The position numbers were made by a program, and so were the translations under genes. The notes beneath the pieces were generated by a model. The model was given only the letters and a program-made list of their open reading frames with translations. It had not been told where the DNA came from and ran no database searches. From Chitinophaga pinensis (GTDB taxonomy: Bacteria; Bacteroidota; Bacteroidia; SXHM01), in contig CAMDBK010000057.1 in assembly GCA_945889235.1 (NCBI GenBank), positions 1 through 12,834 on the forward strand: DNA of 12,834 bases, read 5' to 3'. Shown piece after piece: positions 5,814 through 12,834 of the stretch; within the stretch, counting starts at the first letter, position 1; every line of letters begins with the position of its first letter.

Positions 5814-6697
5814 TACTCTAACTTGTAAGTGAAAGTCATTGTTCCAACCTGTTCCTCGGTGGCTGGGTTTGCATCAAATTTTGTTTTTAATGCAGCCTCT
5901 TCTGAAATGCGGAAAAGGTATGCGCTGGTAGCTGTTGTTCCTCTTTCTCCTGCTGTAGCTTTGGTAACTTTTCCGTTTCTGTCCACTATTATTTTGACTA
6001 CAACTTTTCCCTGATCTTGTGATTTTTCATTTATCACCGGCTTTTGCACCATTTTTCTGCCGTTAAGACTGAAACCAATATTGCCACTTCCGCCACCCGG
6101 ACCGTAATTAGGAGAACCCGGAGTTCCGTTCGGGTCGCCTTGGTTTCCCGGACCTTTGTTTATTCCCTGACTGGTTGAATTTCCATTGCCAAAGGCATTG
6201 CCAACCATTTTTGAAATATCATCTGATTTTTTCTTTTTTTCTTCTTCCGCTTTTCTTTTTTCATCAGCAATTTTCTTTTGCTCTTCCGCTTTTTTAGCTT
6301 CCGCTACTTTCTTTTGCTGCGCTTCTACCCGTGCAGTTTCCTCCTCTTGCTGTGTTAAAAGTTCTTCCTGAATTTGCGAAGCCGATTTGGTTGCCGTTTT
6401 TGTTACCGTAACCGCTGCAACTGCTTTGTTTTGTTCAGGTTCAGGAGCTCCTCCGGTTGATGGTTCTTCTTCACCAAAACCGGTTTCACTGTTTCCGAAA
6501 TTTACTTCCATGCCTTCTTCCTGCGGAACAGGAGGAAATACTGGAGGAAAAGTTAAATTAAGTTTAAAGTAAATAAAAATAAACAGCAGGATGGAATGAA
6601 AGAAAATAGTTCCTATTAGTCCGTTTCGTTTGTCTTTATCGGTTATAAACTGCATGTTGTTGTGCCCGTAAAGGGCTGTGTGGCTTTGGATATTCAT
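5813..6697 (-). CDS. TonB-family energy transducer protein
   Basis: The product has 294 residues from the ATG at 6697; an in-frame ATG at codon 15 (6655) is an equally reasonable start. One transmembrane helix is at about 28-46. A short Pro stretch follows (PPVFPPVP, 51-58), then an acidic linker, a Lys/Glu/Ala-rich segment with coiled-coil character (about 108-160), and a Gly/Asn/Pro-rich flexible stretch (165-206). The C-terminal TonB-type domain (about 213-294) has KVVVKIIVDRNGKVTKA and ends in GTMTFTYKLE. The architecture fits an inner-membrane protein spanning the periplasm to pass proton-motive energy from an ExbB/ExbD motor to outer-membrane receptors or, for a TolA-like variant, to envelope maintenance. 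exbB/exbD are not beside it: the next gene upstream is divergent. It is co-directional with folC and overlaps it by one base. Confidence 0.82.
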   Translation of the reverse strand: MNIQSHTALYGHNNMQFITDKDKRNGLIGTIFFHSILLFIFIYFKLNLTFPPVFPPVPQEEGMEVNFGNSETGFGEEEPSTGGAPEPEQNKAVAAVTVTKTATKSASQIQEELLTQQEEETARVEAQQKKVAEAKKAEEQKKIADEKRKAEEEKKKKSDDISKMVGNAFGNGNSTSQGINKGPGNQGDPNGTPGSPNYGPGGGSGNIGFSLNGRKMVQKPVINEKSQDQGKVVVKIIVDRNGKVTKATAGERGTTATSAYLFRISEEAALKTKFDANPATEEQVGTMTFTYKLE

Positions 6698-6793
6698 GCG
6701 AAATTACTATTAGTTATTGATACCGGTTTTTAATCCCTTTCTATTTATAAACACAGTTTTGTTAGTTTTATTATTTAAAAAGAAATATTTTTT

Positions 6794-6819
6794 TTGAAAC
6801 CCGAAGATTTATATTTTTG
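6794..6819 (+). promoter_or_regulatory. probable promoter of the Lys/Asp-rich small protein
   Basis: TATTTTTG at 6812-6819 fits TAnnTTTG. A TTTTTG ending at 6796 is about 15 bases upstream, slightly short for a -33 element. The predicted start near 6826 would give a leader of about 55 bases before the TTG start at 6882. It is also evidence against translation from the earlier in-frame TTG at 6828, which would sit almost on the transcript start. Confidence 0.55.
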
Positions 6820-6881
6820 TATAAAGATTGTTTTCGGGAAGAACCGAATCATTAAATAATCAACCAAAAAAAATTAAAACA

Positions 6882-7112
6882 TTGGCACATTCAAAAGGTC
6901 CAAACAAGGGTAAAAAAATTTCTACCACTGACTCTGATGAATTAAGAAAACCCACGAAACTTAAGCCCATCAAGGGCAAAGTTCCGAAAAAAGCAAAAGA
7001 CGTCAGCGCTTTTGAAGAGGAAGAAGAAGACACTAACATTGATATGTTGGCGGATGATGATATCCTCTTTAACGAGCTTGGTGATGATGACGATGACGAT
7101 GATGATTTCTAA
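6882..7112 (+). CDS. small charge-polarised protein, uncharacterised (76 aa)
   Basis: The frame is open from a TTG at 6828. I prefer the TTG at 6882-6884, which is preceded by an A-rich stretch typical of Bacteroidota starts and gives a product starting MAHSKGPNKGKK. The first half (about 1-42) is rich in Lys and Pro (KPTKLKPIKGKVPKKAKD). The second half is strongly acidic: EEEEED, then DDD, then a run of eight Asp before a terminal Phe. No cysteine, signal peptide, membrane segment or known domain is visible, and most of it should be disordered. Composition suggests a cytoplasmic protein touching nucleic acid, a ribosome-linked factor or a basic partner protein, but this is a guess. It has its own promoter, is divergent from the TonB-family gene and converges on anmK 16 bases away. 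I do not recognise the family with certainty. Confidence 0.65.
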   Translation: MAHSKGPNKGKKISTTDSDELRKPTKLKPIKGKVPKKAKDVSAFEEEEEDTNIDMLADDDILFNELGDDDDDDDDF

Positions 7113-7118
7113 ATCATC
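7101..7118. terminator. short inverted repeat at the convergent gene ends (weak candidate)
   Basis: gatgattt (7101-7108) and aaatcatc (7111-7118) are exact reverse complements around ct and cover the stop codon of the small acidic protein. It lies between two convergent genes, where a shared terminator would be expected. The stem is AT-rich and no T run follows on either strand, so termination is doubtful. The left arm is part of the GAT/GAC Asp-codon run, so the symmetry may be partly accidental. Confidence 0.25.
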
Positions 7119-7128
7119 GGGGTAACTC

Positions 7129-8199
7129 TCAGAACTTCCCTAAGTAAACTGCTCCACCGATACTGTCGGCACTTGCTCCTGTAACAGAAGCGAGGCTATT
7201 ATATTTTTGCTCAAAACGTAATAATCCCAGAAAAGCAAAAATCAGAGCTTCTTTAAACTCTATTATTTGTTTGTCGGGAATAATTATTTCGGTATTTGAA
7301 TGAAATTTTATTCGTTCAACGAGGTAGGTGTTATACGCGCCACCACCGGTAATCAGCATTTTGCTTTTGGTTCCGTTTGCGTTTTTTGAAATTTGAAAAC
7401 CGATGTGCTCACAAATTGTATTCAGTTTATCCTGAACAGAAATTTCAAAGCTCTTCAAAACAGGAAAAAATACTTCATCGACCCATTCTCTGCCTAATGA
7501 TTTTGCACCTGACACTGTGTAATAATCAAGGTTGTTAAGTTTTTCGAGAAGGTTAGTGTTCAATGAACCTGATCGTGCCAGATTTCCTTCATTGTCATAG
7601 TTTTTTCCAAGTGTTTGAGCTAATTGATTGAGAACAATGTTTACCGGACAGATATCAAATGCAATTCTTTTTCCGTTTTCTTCAAACGAAATATTTGCAA
7701 TTCCGCCAAGGTTAAGGCAATAATCAAACTCTGAAAATAACAAAGCATCACCAATAGGAACCAGCGGTGCACCCTGCCCATTCAACGCAACATCCAGTGA
7801 GCGAAAATCACAAACCGTACTAATTCCGGTTCTGCCTGCAATCGCAGCGCCTGAGCCTAACTGAAACGTGAAATTTTTTTCGGGCTGATGAAAAATGGTG
7901 TGTCCGTGTGACGCAATTAAATCAACACCAGAAATATTTTGCTCTCCAATAAATTCATTAATTTTTTCTCCCAGAAAATAACCGTATTCAGTATTTGCCA
8001 GTGCAAACTCGTAAGCCGAAGAAGTGTGAATTGAGGAAAGTTTTTTATTCCATTCATCAGGGTATTTAATGGTTTCTGATGAATGAATTTTATAATTCCA
8101 TTTTTCTCCCTTCTTTTCAAAAATACAAAAAGCAATATCAAGGCCGTCAAGTGAAGTGCCCGACATTAAGCCTATAACATTGTAAGTTGATTTTGGCAT
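7129..8199 (-). CDS. anmK: anhydro-N-acetylmuramic acid kinase
   Basis: AnmK opens and phosphorylates 1,6-anhydro-MurNAc from peptidoglycan turnover to MurNAc-6-phosphate in the cytoplasm; MurQ normally takes the next step and is not in this window. The product has 356 residues, within family size. Visible motifs are the N-terminal phosphate loop GLMSGTSLDGLD (10-21), ASHGHTIFHQP (96-106), DFRSLDVALNGQGAPLVPIGD (131-151, written as landmark), NLGGIANIS (163-171), FDICPVNIVLN (181-191) carrying the Asp182 expected as catalytic base, SLGREWVDE (234-242) and ITGGGAYN (283-290). The ICPVN version replaces the TGPGN seen in E. coli; I recall it as usual in Bacteroidota, so it is not a defect. The ATG at 8199 follows the stop codon of the upstream T9SS cargo gene with no spacer (TAAATG), so translation may depend on termination of the upstream gene. 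Confidence 0.95.
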   Translation of the reverse strand: MPKSTYNVIGLMSGTSLDGLDIAFCIFEKKGEKWNYKIHSSETIKYPDEWNKKLSSIHTSSAYEFALANTEYGYFLGEKINEFIGEQNISGVDLIASHGHTIFHQPEKNFTFQLGSGAAIAGRTGISTVCDFRSLDVALNGQGAPLVPIGDALLFSEFDYCLNLGGIANISFEENGKRIAFDICPVNIVLNQLAQTLGKNYDNEGNLARSGSLNTNLLEKLNNLDYYTVSGAKSLGREWVDEVFFPVLKSFEISVQDKLNTICEHIGFQISKNANGTKSKMLITGGGAYNTYLVERIKFHSNTEIIIPDKQIIEFKEALIFAFLGLLRFEQKYNSLASVTGASADSIGGAVYLGKF

Positions 8200-11100
8200 T
8201 TATCTGAACAATGTCACTTTGCCAATGAATTCGTGCTTTTCGCCATTAATATCAACGATATTCACCTTGTAAACATATACATCTTCCTGTGCTTTTTCAC
8301 CTTTGTAAAAGCCGTCCCAGCCATCTTTTACATCCAGTGAACGGAAAAGAATTTGACCCCAGCGGTCGAAAATGGTAAGGTCATATTCAAGAATAAAAGT
8401 TCCGTAACCATAAAAAATATCGTTTTTGTAATCATTGTTTGGTGAGAAGGCATTAGGAATATAAAAAGTAAATTCCGGTTTCACATATACATCAAGTGCT
8501 GCTGTGTCTAAACAACCGTGAATACTATAAACATATTGTGTGATTGTATAATAGCCTGTGTCGGGAAAAATGTACTCAAAATTACAGGTGTAAATCATGT
8601 CGCCTGTTTCGCCAATAATATATTCACAACTATCACCTCCGGTGCTTTGGTCGGTGAAAATAATTTTCGGGTCAAAGATTGAAACCATTTCGGGCGTTGC
8701 TTTGAAACCTGCAACCGGTTTTGGATACACAGTGATATAATTCGGTTTGTTGATAGTGTTTGAACAACCATCACCGGTTGTAACAGTAAGCTGCACATCA
8801 TATACTCCTGCATTGAGGTAGCGATGGGCAGGATTTGAACCTATTGAAATACTGTCATCACCGAATTTCCATTCAGATGAAAGATTGGAACCGACATTAT
8901 TACTTAGGTTAGTGAAGAAAACAAAGAGTGGCTCACAACCTTCCAGTGGGTTGGCGCTGAAATCAGCAACAGGCATTGGAAATATTTCAATGGTTTGCAC
9001 AGCAGGCAGGCTAACACAGCCATTCTCAGTAATTACAAGTGAAACGGGATAATCATCAGGCGCTGAGAAAACAATTCCCGAAAGATTTTCCTGTGTTGAA
9101 GTTGTGGGATTTGCAAAAGCACCAAAATCCCAGAAGAAAGTTGCACCGTTTCCATAAACACCTCCTGCGGTAAAATCAATGGAGTTTACATTAAAGCACT
9201 CGCCCGGTGGTTCAGTAAAATTTGCAAGAGGAATGGGGAAAACAGTAATCAGTGCAGTATCTTTTGCAGCACAGCCAAAAGCAGAAGTAGCAGTAATAAC
9301 ATACGGTCTTATATCGGTTGCGGCAGTCAGGTTAATGGGTGTTATGGTGGGGTCAGAAACAGTTGCACTGCTCAGACTTGTTGCAGGGCTCCATTGATAC
9401 GTTTCACCCTGTGTAGCAGGAATGCCCAGACCCAACACATCACCAGAGCAAGCGGTTTGGTCAGGTCCAGCGTTTGGAACAGGGTATGGCTCAATGTCAA
9501 TTGTGTAAGTCATGGTATCTGCACCGCAGCCATTTTCATCCACTATGCAGGTAACGGTTTTAGTTCCTGTTGTTGCCCAACTAATAGTGTAAGGTCCGCC
9601 ATTGCTGCCCAAAACAATGTTTCCGCCATTAAAGTTCCAGTTAAAAATGGCTGTGATACTTGCCTGCCCGGTGAAGGTAATGTTCACATCTTCATTCACG
9701 CAGGCTATTGTCTGCAATGTGAAATCAGAAAGCGGAATGGTTTGTATAACATCAACATAAACATCATCGGTTGCAACGCAAGCATTGTTATCAGTAACTG
9801 TGAGTGTATAATTTGTGGAAACCAAACCGCTGAAAGTAGGATTTGAAATTGCAGGGTTGTCTAAATCTGTTGCAGGATTCCATGAATAAATTGTTCCACC
9901 TGAACCATTAAGTTGCGTAGTGAAACCAAGACAAATCTGAACATCAGGTCCTGCATCAGCAGGCGGAAGCGGGTTTACTGTTACATCCACATCATCGGTA
10001 TCTACACAACCATTTGCATCAGTAACTGTTACGGTTAATGTTGTTGTGGTTGTGCCATCAAATAGGGGGTTGTCAATATTCGGGTCATCTAAATCAGCGG
10101 CTGGTGACCATGAATATTGTGAACCTCCTGTAGCAAGTAATTGAATATTATCACCGTTGCAAATGGCAACGTCCAGCCCTGCATCGGCAACGGCAGCAGG
10201 GTTTTCAGTAACAGAAACTGTATCATAGTCAAAACAGCCTGCTGAATTTACTTCCACATAATAATCTTCATTACCAACAGGATTGATGTTGATTGCAGCC
10301 GTGCTTCCAACCAACGTATTCGCAGGAAGTTTGTACCAACGATAAATTAGTCCGCCAGTTGCAGTAAGCGTTACCGGATCACCTGCACAATATGTTATAT
10401 CAGGGCCCGCATCCGCAACAGGCATTGCTGAAATGGTGACAGTAACATCATCTGTAACCTGTGTTACTCCGCAGGCATCATCTACAGTTATTGTATACGT
10501 TGTAGTGTTTCCGGGTGCAACAATTGCTGAATCATTAGTACCCGCTCCGTTATTCCATGAAAAAGTATAACCACCACCACCACCATCAGCAACAGCATAA
10601 ATTAATGCTTGTCCCTGCCCGTTGCAGAGCGTAGTATCGTTATGAGCAATTACCGATAGCGGGTCTAAGTCATCAATATACATCAGGATTGTATCGTAGC
10701 CGCAGATAGAAGTTTGCACTGCAATAGTAATTGTTTCCTGCGTTTCGGGAATACCGTCAACAGTTGGTACTATTGTAAAACTATTGCTGAGTGTATTGGC
10801 CGGAATGGTAATGCTGCCGGGCAAACCGGTATAGTCAGTTCCGTTGATTGCTGTGCCGCCAAGCGTGTAATTAATTACATAAGGACTGTTTTGTGTTGAT
10901 CCAAGTGTAAAGGTTACTACTGCATCTGAGCAGCCTTCCCACGCAGTGGAATCAGCAGTTACTGTTGATGCACTGATAAGAATAACGTTACTGATTAAAC
11001 TATTTTCTTCAATAAAAACTCCTGAATCATAAATACCATCACCGGCATCGGCAATGGTAAGGCGGAGGTGATAAGTCTGGCAAGCCTGAACTGTTTGTGT

Positions 11101-11736
11101 TGCAGTAAGTACAGTTGTAAATCCATCGTATTGAACGCTTGCACCTCCGGCATTATTCACATAATAAGCTGAGTTAGCACCGGCATTTATATTATCAATA
11201 GTAACCGGTTGCCCGGTTCCGGGAACAATAGCAATATTAGGGCTTCCGCCAATCCCGGGGCCACTGATAAAGAATGCAAATGCATCATTGAAGCCCGATG
11301 AAACCCATTCAGGATATTCTTCAGAACCAAAAACATAATCAAATGAAATGTTATTGCTTTGCGCAACAAAATCAAATTCAAGTTCCACTGCATCATAGGT
11401 AGCTGCGCCTGCAAGTCCGTCCAGATCAGAGTTTCCGGCAGCAAGGTTATCAACTCCCGCACTTCCTAAAGTATTGGGTCCTATTGCTAAATTAATATCT
11501 CCGCAGGTGAGCAAAACACCACTTGCCAAGCCAATGTTTGATGCAGAACCATTGAAAGAACCTGAAGAAATTGCAGGACCTGTATAAGTAGCATTACTGA
11601 TTGTTATTCCCGGCCCGGCAATAATGTTAGCCATCTGCGTAGCCGTTAATCCACCTACTACAGTCAGCTGTGCATACGATGCAAAAGGAAGAAAGAAAAG
11701 AAAAGTAAGCCGTAGTAAGTGTTTCACCAAACGCAC
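8200..11736 (-). CDS. T9SS-exported choice-of-anchor L / PKD multidomain surface protein
   Basis: The product has 1178 residues. The start is a GTG at 11736; an in-frame TAA lies six codons upstream, and TTG (11730) or GTG (11727) are alternative starts. Domains seen are a signal peptide 1-22 (ASYA then Q); a choice-of-anchor L domain about 23-250, with FDYVFGSEEYPEWV (132-145), FNDAFAFFISGPG (149-161) and a late GDGIYDSGVFIE (233-243); a Calx-beta-like domain about 260-355; several Ig/PKD-like repeats beginning ADAGPD or a variant near 441, 517, 593 and 755; and PKD domains around 836-920, 922-1003 and 1007-1087. The C-terminal type-B T9SS sorting domain covers 1091-1178, with FYIPNAFSPNNDYKND (1091-1106), FDRWGQILF, WDGFYKG and a final GKVTLFR. 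Such proteins cross the outer membrane by T9SS and end up on the surface or released. The ligand is unknown; adhesion is the usual guess. Confidence 0.9.
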   Translation of the reverse strand: MRLVKHLLRLTFLFFLPFASYAQLTVVGGLTATQMANIIAGPGITISNATYTGPAISSGSFNGSASNIGLASGVLLTCGDINLAIGPNTLGSAGVDNLAAGNSDLDGLAGAATYDAVELEFDFVAQSNNISFDYVFGSEEYPEWVSSGFNDAFAFFISGPGIGGSPNIAIVPGTGQPVTIDNINAGANSAYYVNNAGGASVQYDGFTTVLTATQTVQACQTYHLRLTIADAGDGIYDSGVFIEENSLISNVILISASTVTADSTAWEGCSDAVVTFTLGSTQNSPYVINYTLGGTAINGTDYTGLPGSITIPANTLSNSFTIVPTVDGIPETQETITIAVQTSICGYDTILMYIDDLDPLSVIAHNDTTLCNGQGQALIYAVADGGGGGYTFSWNNGAGTNDSAIVAPGNTTTYTITVDDACGVTQVTDDVTVTISAMPVADAGPDITYCAGDPVTLTATGGLIYRWYKLPANTLVGSTAAININPVGNEDYYVEVNSAGCFDYDTVSVTENPAAVADAGLDVAICNGDNIQLLATGGSQYSWSPAADLDDPNIDNPLFDGTTTTTLTVTVTDANGCVDTDDVDVTVNPLPPADAGPDVQICLGFTTQLNGSGGTIYSWNPATDLDNPAISNPTFSGLVSTNYTLTVTDNNACVATDDVYVDVIQTIPLSDFTLQTIACVNEDVNITFTGQASITAIFNWNFNGGNIVLGSNGGPYTISWATTGTKTVTCIVDENGCGADTMTYTIDIEPYPVPNAGPDQTACSGDVLGLGIPATQGETYQWSPATSLSSATVSDPTITPINLTAATDIRPYVITATSAFGCAAKDTALITVFPIPLANFTEPPGECFNVNSIDFTAGGVYGNGATFFWDFGAFANPTTSTQENLSGIVFSAPDDYPVSLVITENGCVSLPAVQTIEIFPMPVADFSANPLEGCEPLFVFFTNLSNNVGSNLSSEWKFGDDSISIGSNPAHRYLNAGVYDVQLTVTTGDGCSNTINKPNYITVYPKPVAGFKATPEMVSIFDPKIIFTDQSTGGDSCEYIIGETGDMIYTCNFEYIFPDTGYYTITQYVYSIHGCLDTAALDVYVKPEFTFYIPNAFSPNNDYKNDIFYGYGTFILEYDLTIFDRWGQILFRSLDVKDGWDGFYKGEKAQEDVYVYKVNIVDINGEKHEFIGKVTLFR

Positions 11737-11908
11737 GTTCTGTAAGTTGGGTTATAAAAAAACAGCTAAAATTAATGAAATTCAATTCACTGTAAACTTT
11801 GCCTGAAAAAAATTAATGATATCCTACAAATGAAATACATTCAGAGACTTATAAAAACCCCGACCCGAATAGCTTTTTTAACACAGAAACTACTCTCTAA
11901 AATACTTG

Positions 11909-11938
11909 TTTTGCGATAATTAAAAATTTGTACGTTTG
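11909..11938 (+). promoter_or_regulatory. secDF promoter (TTTTG -33 and TACGTTTG -7)
   Basis: TACGTTTG at 11931-11938 matches TAnnTTTG exactly, and TTTTG ending at 11913 lies 17 bases upstream. The predicted start near 11945 leaves a short A-rich leader before the ATG at 11971. The rest of the 11737-11970 gap shows nothing else I can support. I found no matching promoter on the minus strand for the T9SS cargo gene. Confidence 0.7.
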
Positions 11939-11970
11939 CACGCTCAAAAAAAACGGAAACACAGAAAATT

Positions 11971-12834
11971 ATGCAGAACAAAGGCGCCATTCAGATTTTT
12001 GCCATACTATTAGCACTCGTTTGTCTTTACCAACTTTCATTTACGTGGGTTGCCCGCAGCATTGATAAAGATGCTGCAGAATATGCCGCAGGTGATGTAA
12101 CAAAAGAGAAGAATTATATTGATTCAATCGCGAGTAAAGAGGTTTATAACCTTGGAATTATTCAATACACTTACCGTGAGTGTAAAGACCGCGAAATCAA
12201 CCTTGGTCTTGACTTGAAAGGCGGAATGAACGTTACCCTTGAGGTATCACTTTACGACCTGTTGAAAGCCCTTTCAAACAACAGCGTTGACCCTGAATTT
12301 AATAAAGCACTTGACCTTGCAAAGCAAAGACAAAGCACATCTACTAAAGATTTTGTAACTCTTTTTGGTGAAGCCTTTAATGAAGTTGCTCCCGGAAAAA
12401 GCCTTGCCGATCCTAATATTTTCGGGTTCAGCCTGAAAGATAAAATAGGAGACAAAAAAACCAATGATGATGTATTAAAGGTGCTGAATGAAGAAGCTCA
12501 GAGCGCTATCAACTCTTCATTTGACGTGTTGCGTTCACGTATTGATAAGTTTGGTGTTTCACAACCTAATATTCAGCGTCTGCAGAATTCTGACCGTATT
12601 CTTGTTGAGCTTCCAGGTATTAAAGAACCGGACAGAGCGCGTAAATTATTACAAAGTTCTGCCAAGCTTGAGTTTTGGGAAACGTATGAAAATGCTGAAC
12701 TTTCAGAAGCATTTGGTAAAGCAAACGAATACCTGCGCAGTATTTCAGCAGCAACTGATTCATCAAGTTCCGCGTTTGATTCATTAAAAACCGAAGATGT
12801 TTTAAAAACTGAGCCTGTAGCAGCTGCCGACCCA
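11971..12834 (+). CDS. secDF: SecDF protein translocase subunit, 5' part only
   Basis: The frame opens with an ATG at 11971 and stays open to the window edge, giving 288 codons. Residues 1-28 hold the first membrane helix (AIQIFAILLALVCLYQLSF). INLGLDLKGGMNVTLEV (76-92) is the SecD signature in the first periplasmic domain. VLRSRIDKFGVSQPNIQ (186-202), RILVELPGIKEPDRARKLL (209-227) and AKLEFWETYE (231-240) are the conserved P1 base region. SecDF uses proton-motive force to pull proteins through the SecYEG channel and helps their release in the periplasm. Bacteroidota usually carry SecD and SecF as one long chain; the fusion itself cannot be seen here because the 3' part is missing. The Ser/Asp/Glu-rich insert after residue 245 fits the longer P1 domain of this phylum. 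Confidence 0.93.
   Translation, partial: MQNKGAIQIFAILLALVCLYQLSFTWVARSIDKDAAEYAAGDVTKEKNYIDSIASKEVYNLGIIQYTYRECKDREINLGLDLKGGMNVTLEVSLYDLLKALSNNSVDPEFNKALDLAKQRQSTSTKDFVTLFGEAFNEVAPGKSLADPNIFGFSLKDKIGDKKTNDDVLKVLNEEAQSAINSSFDVLRSRIDKFGVSQPNIQRLQNSDRILVELPGIKEPDRARKLLQSSAKLEFWETYENAELSEAFGKANEYLRSISAATDSSSSAFDSLKTEDVLKTEPVAAADP

Noticed and set aside
6828..6881. Longer N-terminus of the Lys/Asp-rich small protein from the TTG at 6828
   Set aside because: That codon lies at about the predicted transcript start of the TAnnTTTG promoter and has no leader; the TTG at 6882 gives a more credible start.
9394..9846. 150-codon open frame on the plus strand opposite the T9SS cargo gene
   Set aside because: The minus-strand frame has clear domain motifs throughout. 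The opposite frame has no recognisable domain and reflects the Thr/Asn/Val-rich codon use of the real gene.

Overview
The window is an AT-rich chromosomal segment from a member of the Bacteroidota. Four things point there: promoters of the TAnnTTTG type, a long secreted protein ending in the type IX secretion system (T9SS) type-B sorting domain, a fused SecDF, and the gene order coaX - outer-membrane protein - lptC - CNNM/CBS protein, which I recall as typical of that phylum. The class cannot be fixed from the sequence. A gliding or environmental lineage is plausible because of the T9SS cargo.

Layout. Positions 1-4100 (minus strand) hold an operon read from right to left: type III pantothenate kinase (coaX), a beta-barrel outer-membrane protein, an LptC-like lipoprotein, a 64-residue membrane protein, and a CNNM/CBS transporter-like protein whose 3' end lies outside the window. 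coaX and the barrel gene overlap by 20 bases, and the barrel gene and lptC by 1 base, so they are probably co-expressed. A 203-bp stretch bounded by 19/20 inverted repeats (883-1085) sits between the last two genes and looks like a small non-autonomous mobile element. Heptamer tandem repeats lie after lptC, and similar short repeats lie inside its signal-sequence region. Positions 4160-4490 (plus strand) hold tRNA-Phe and tRNA-Val, each behind a clear Bacteroidota promoter, with a good terminator after the second.

Positions 4512-6697 (minus) hold a TonB-family protein followed by folC with a 1-base overlap. Divergent from them, 6882-7112 (plus) encodes a small protein with a lysine-rich front half and an aspartate-rich tail. 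Positions 7129-11736 (minus) hold a 1178-residue choice-of-anchor L/PKD T9SS cargo followed, with no gap, by anmK (anhydromuramic acid kinase). From 11971 (plus) secDF begins and runs off the end.

Most of the window is housekeeping: cofactor synthesis (CoA, folate), envelope assembly and cell-wall recycling (LptC, barrel, TonB, AnmK) and export (SecDF, T9SS cargo). I found no defence system, CRISPR array or complete transposon. The most unusual items are the inverted-repeat element at 883-1085, the repeat-built front end of lptC, and the charge-polarised small protein. No intergenic stretch exceeds 300 bases. The longest are 875-1084 (the inverted-repeat element) and 11737-11970 (secDF promoter).
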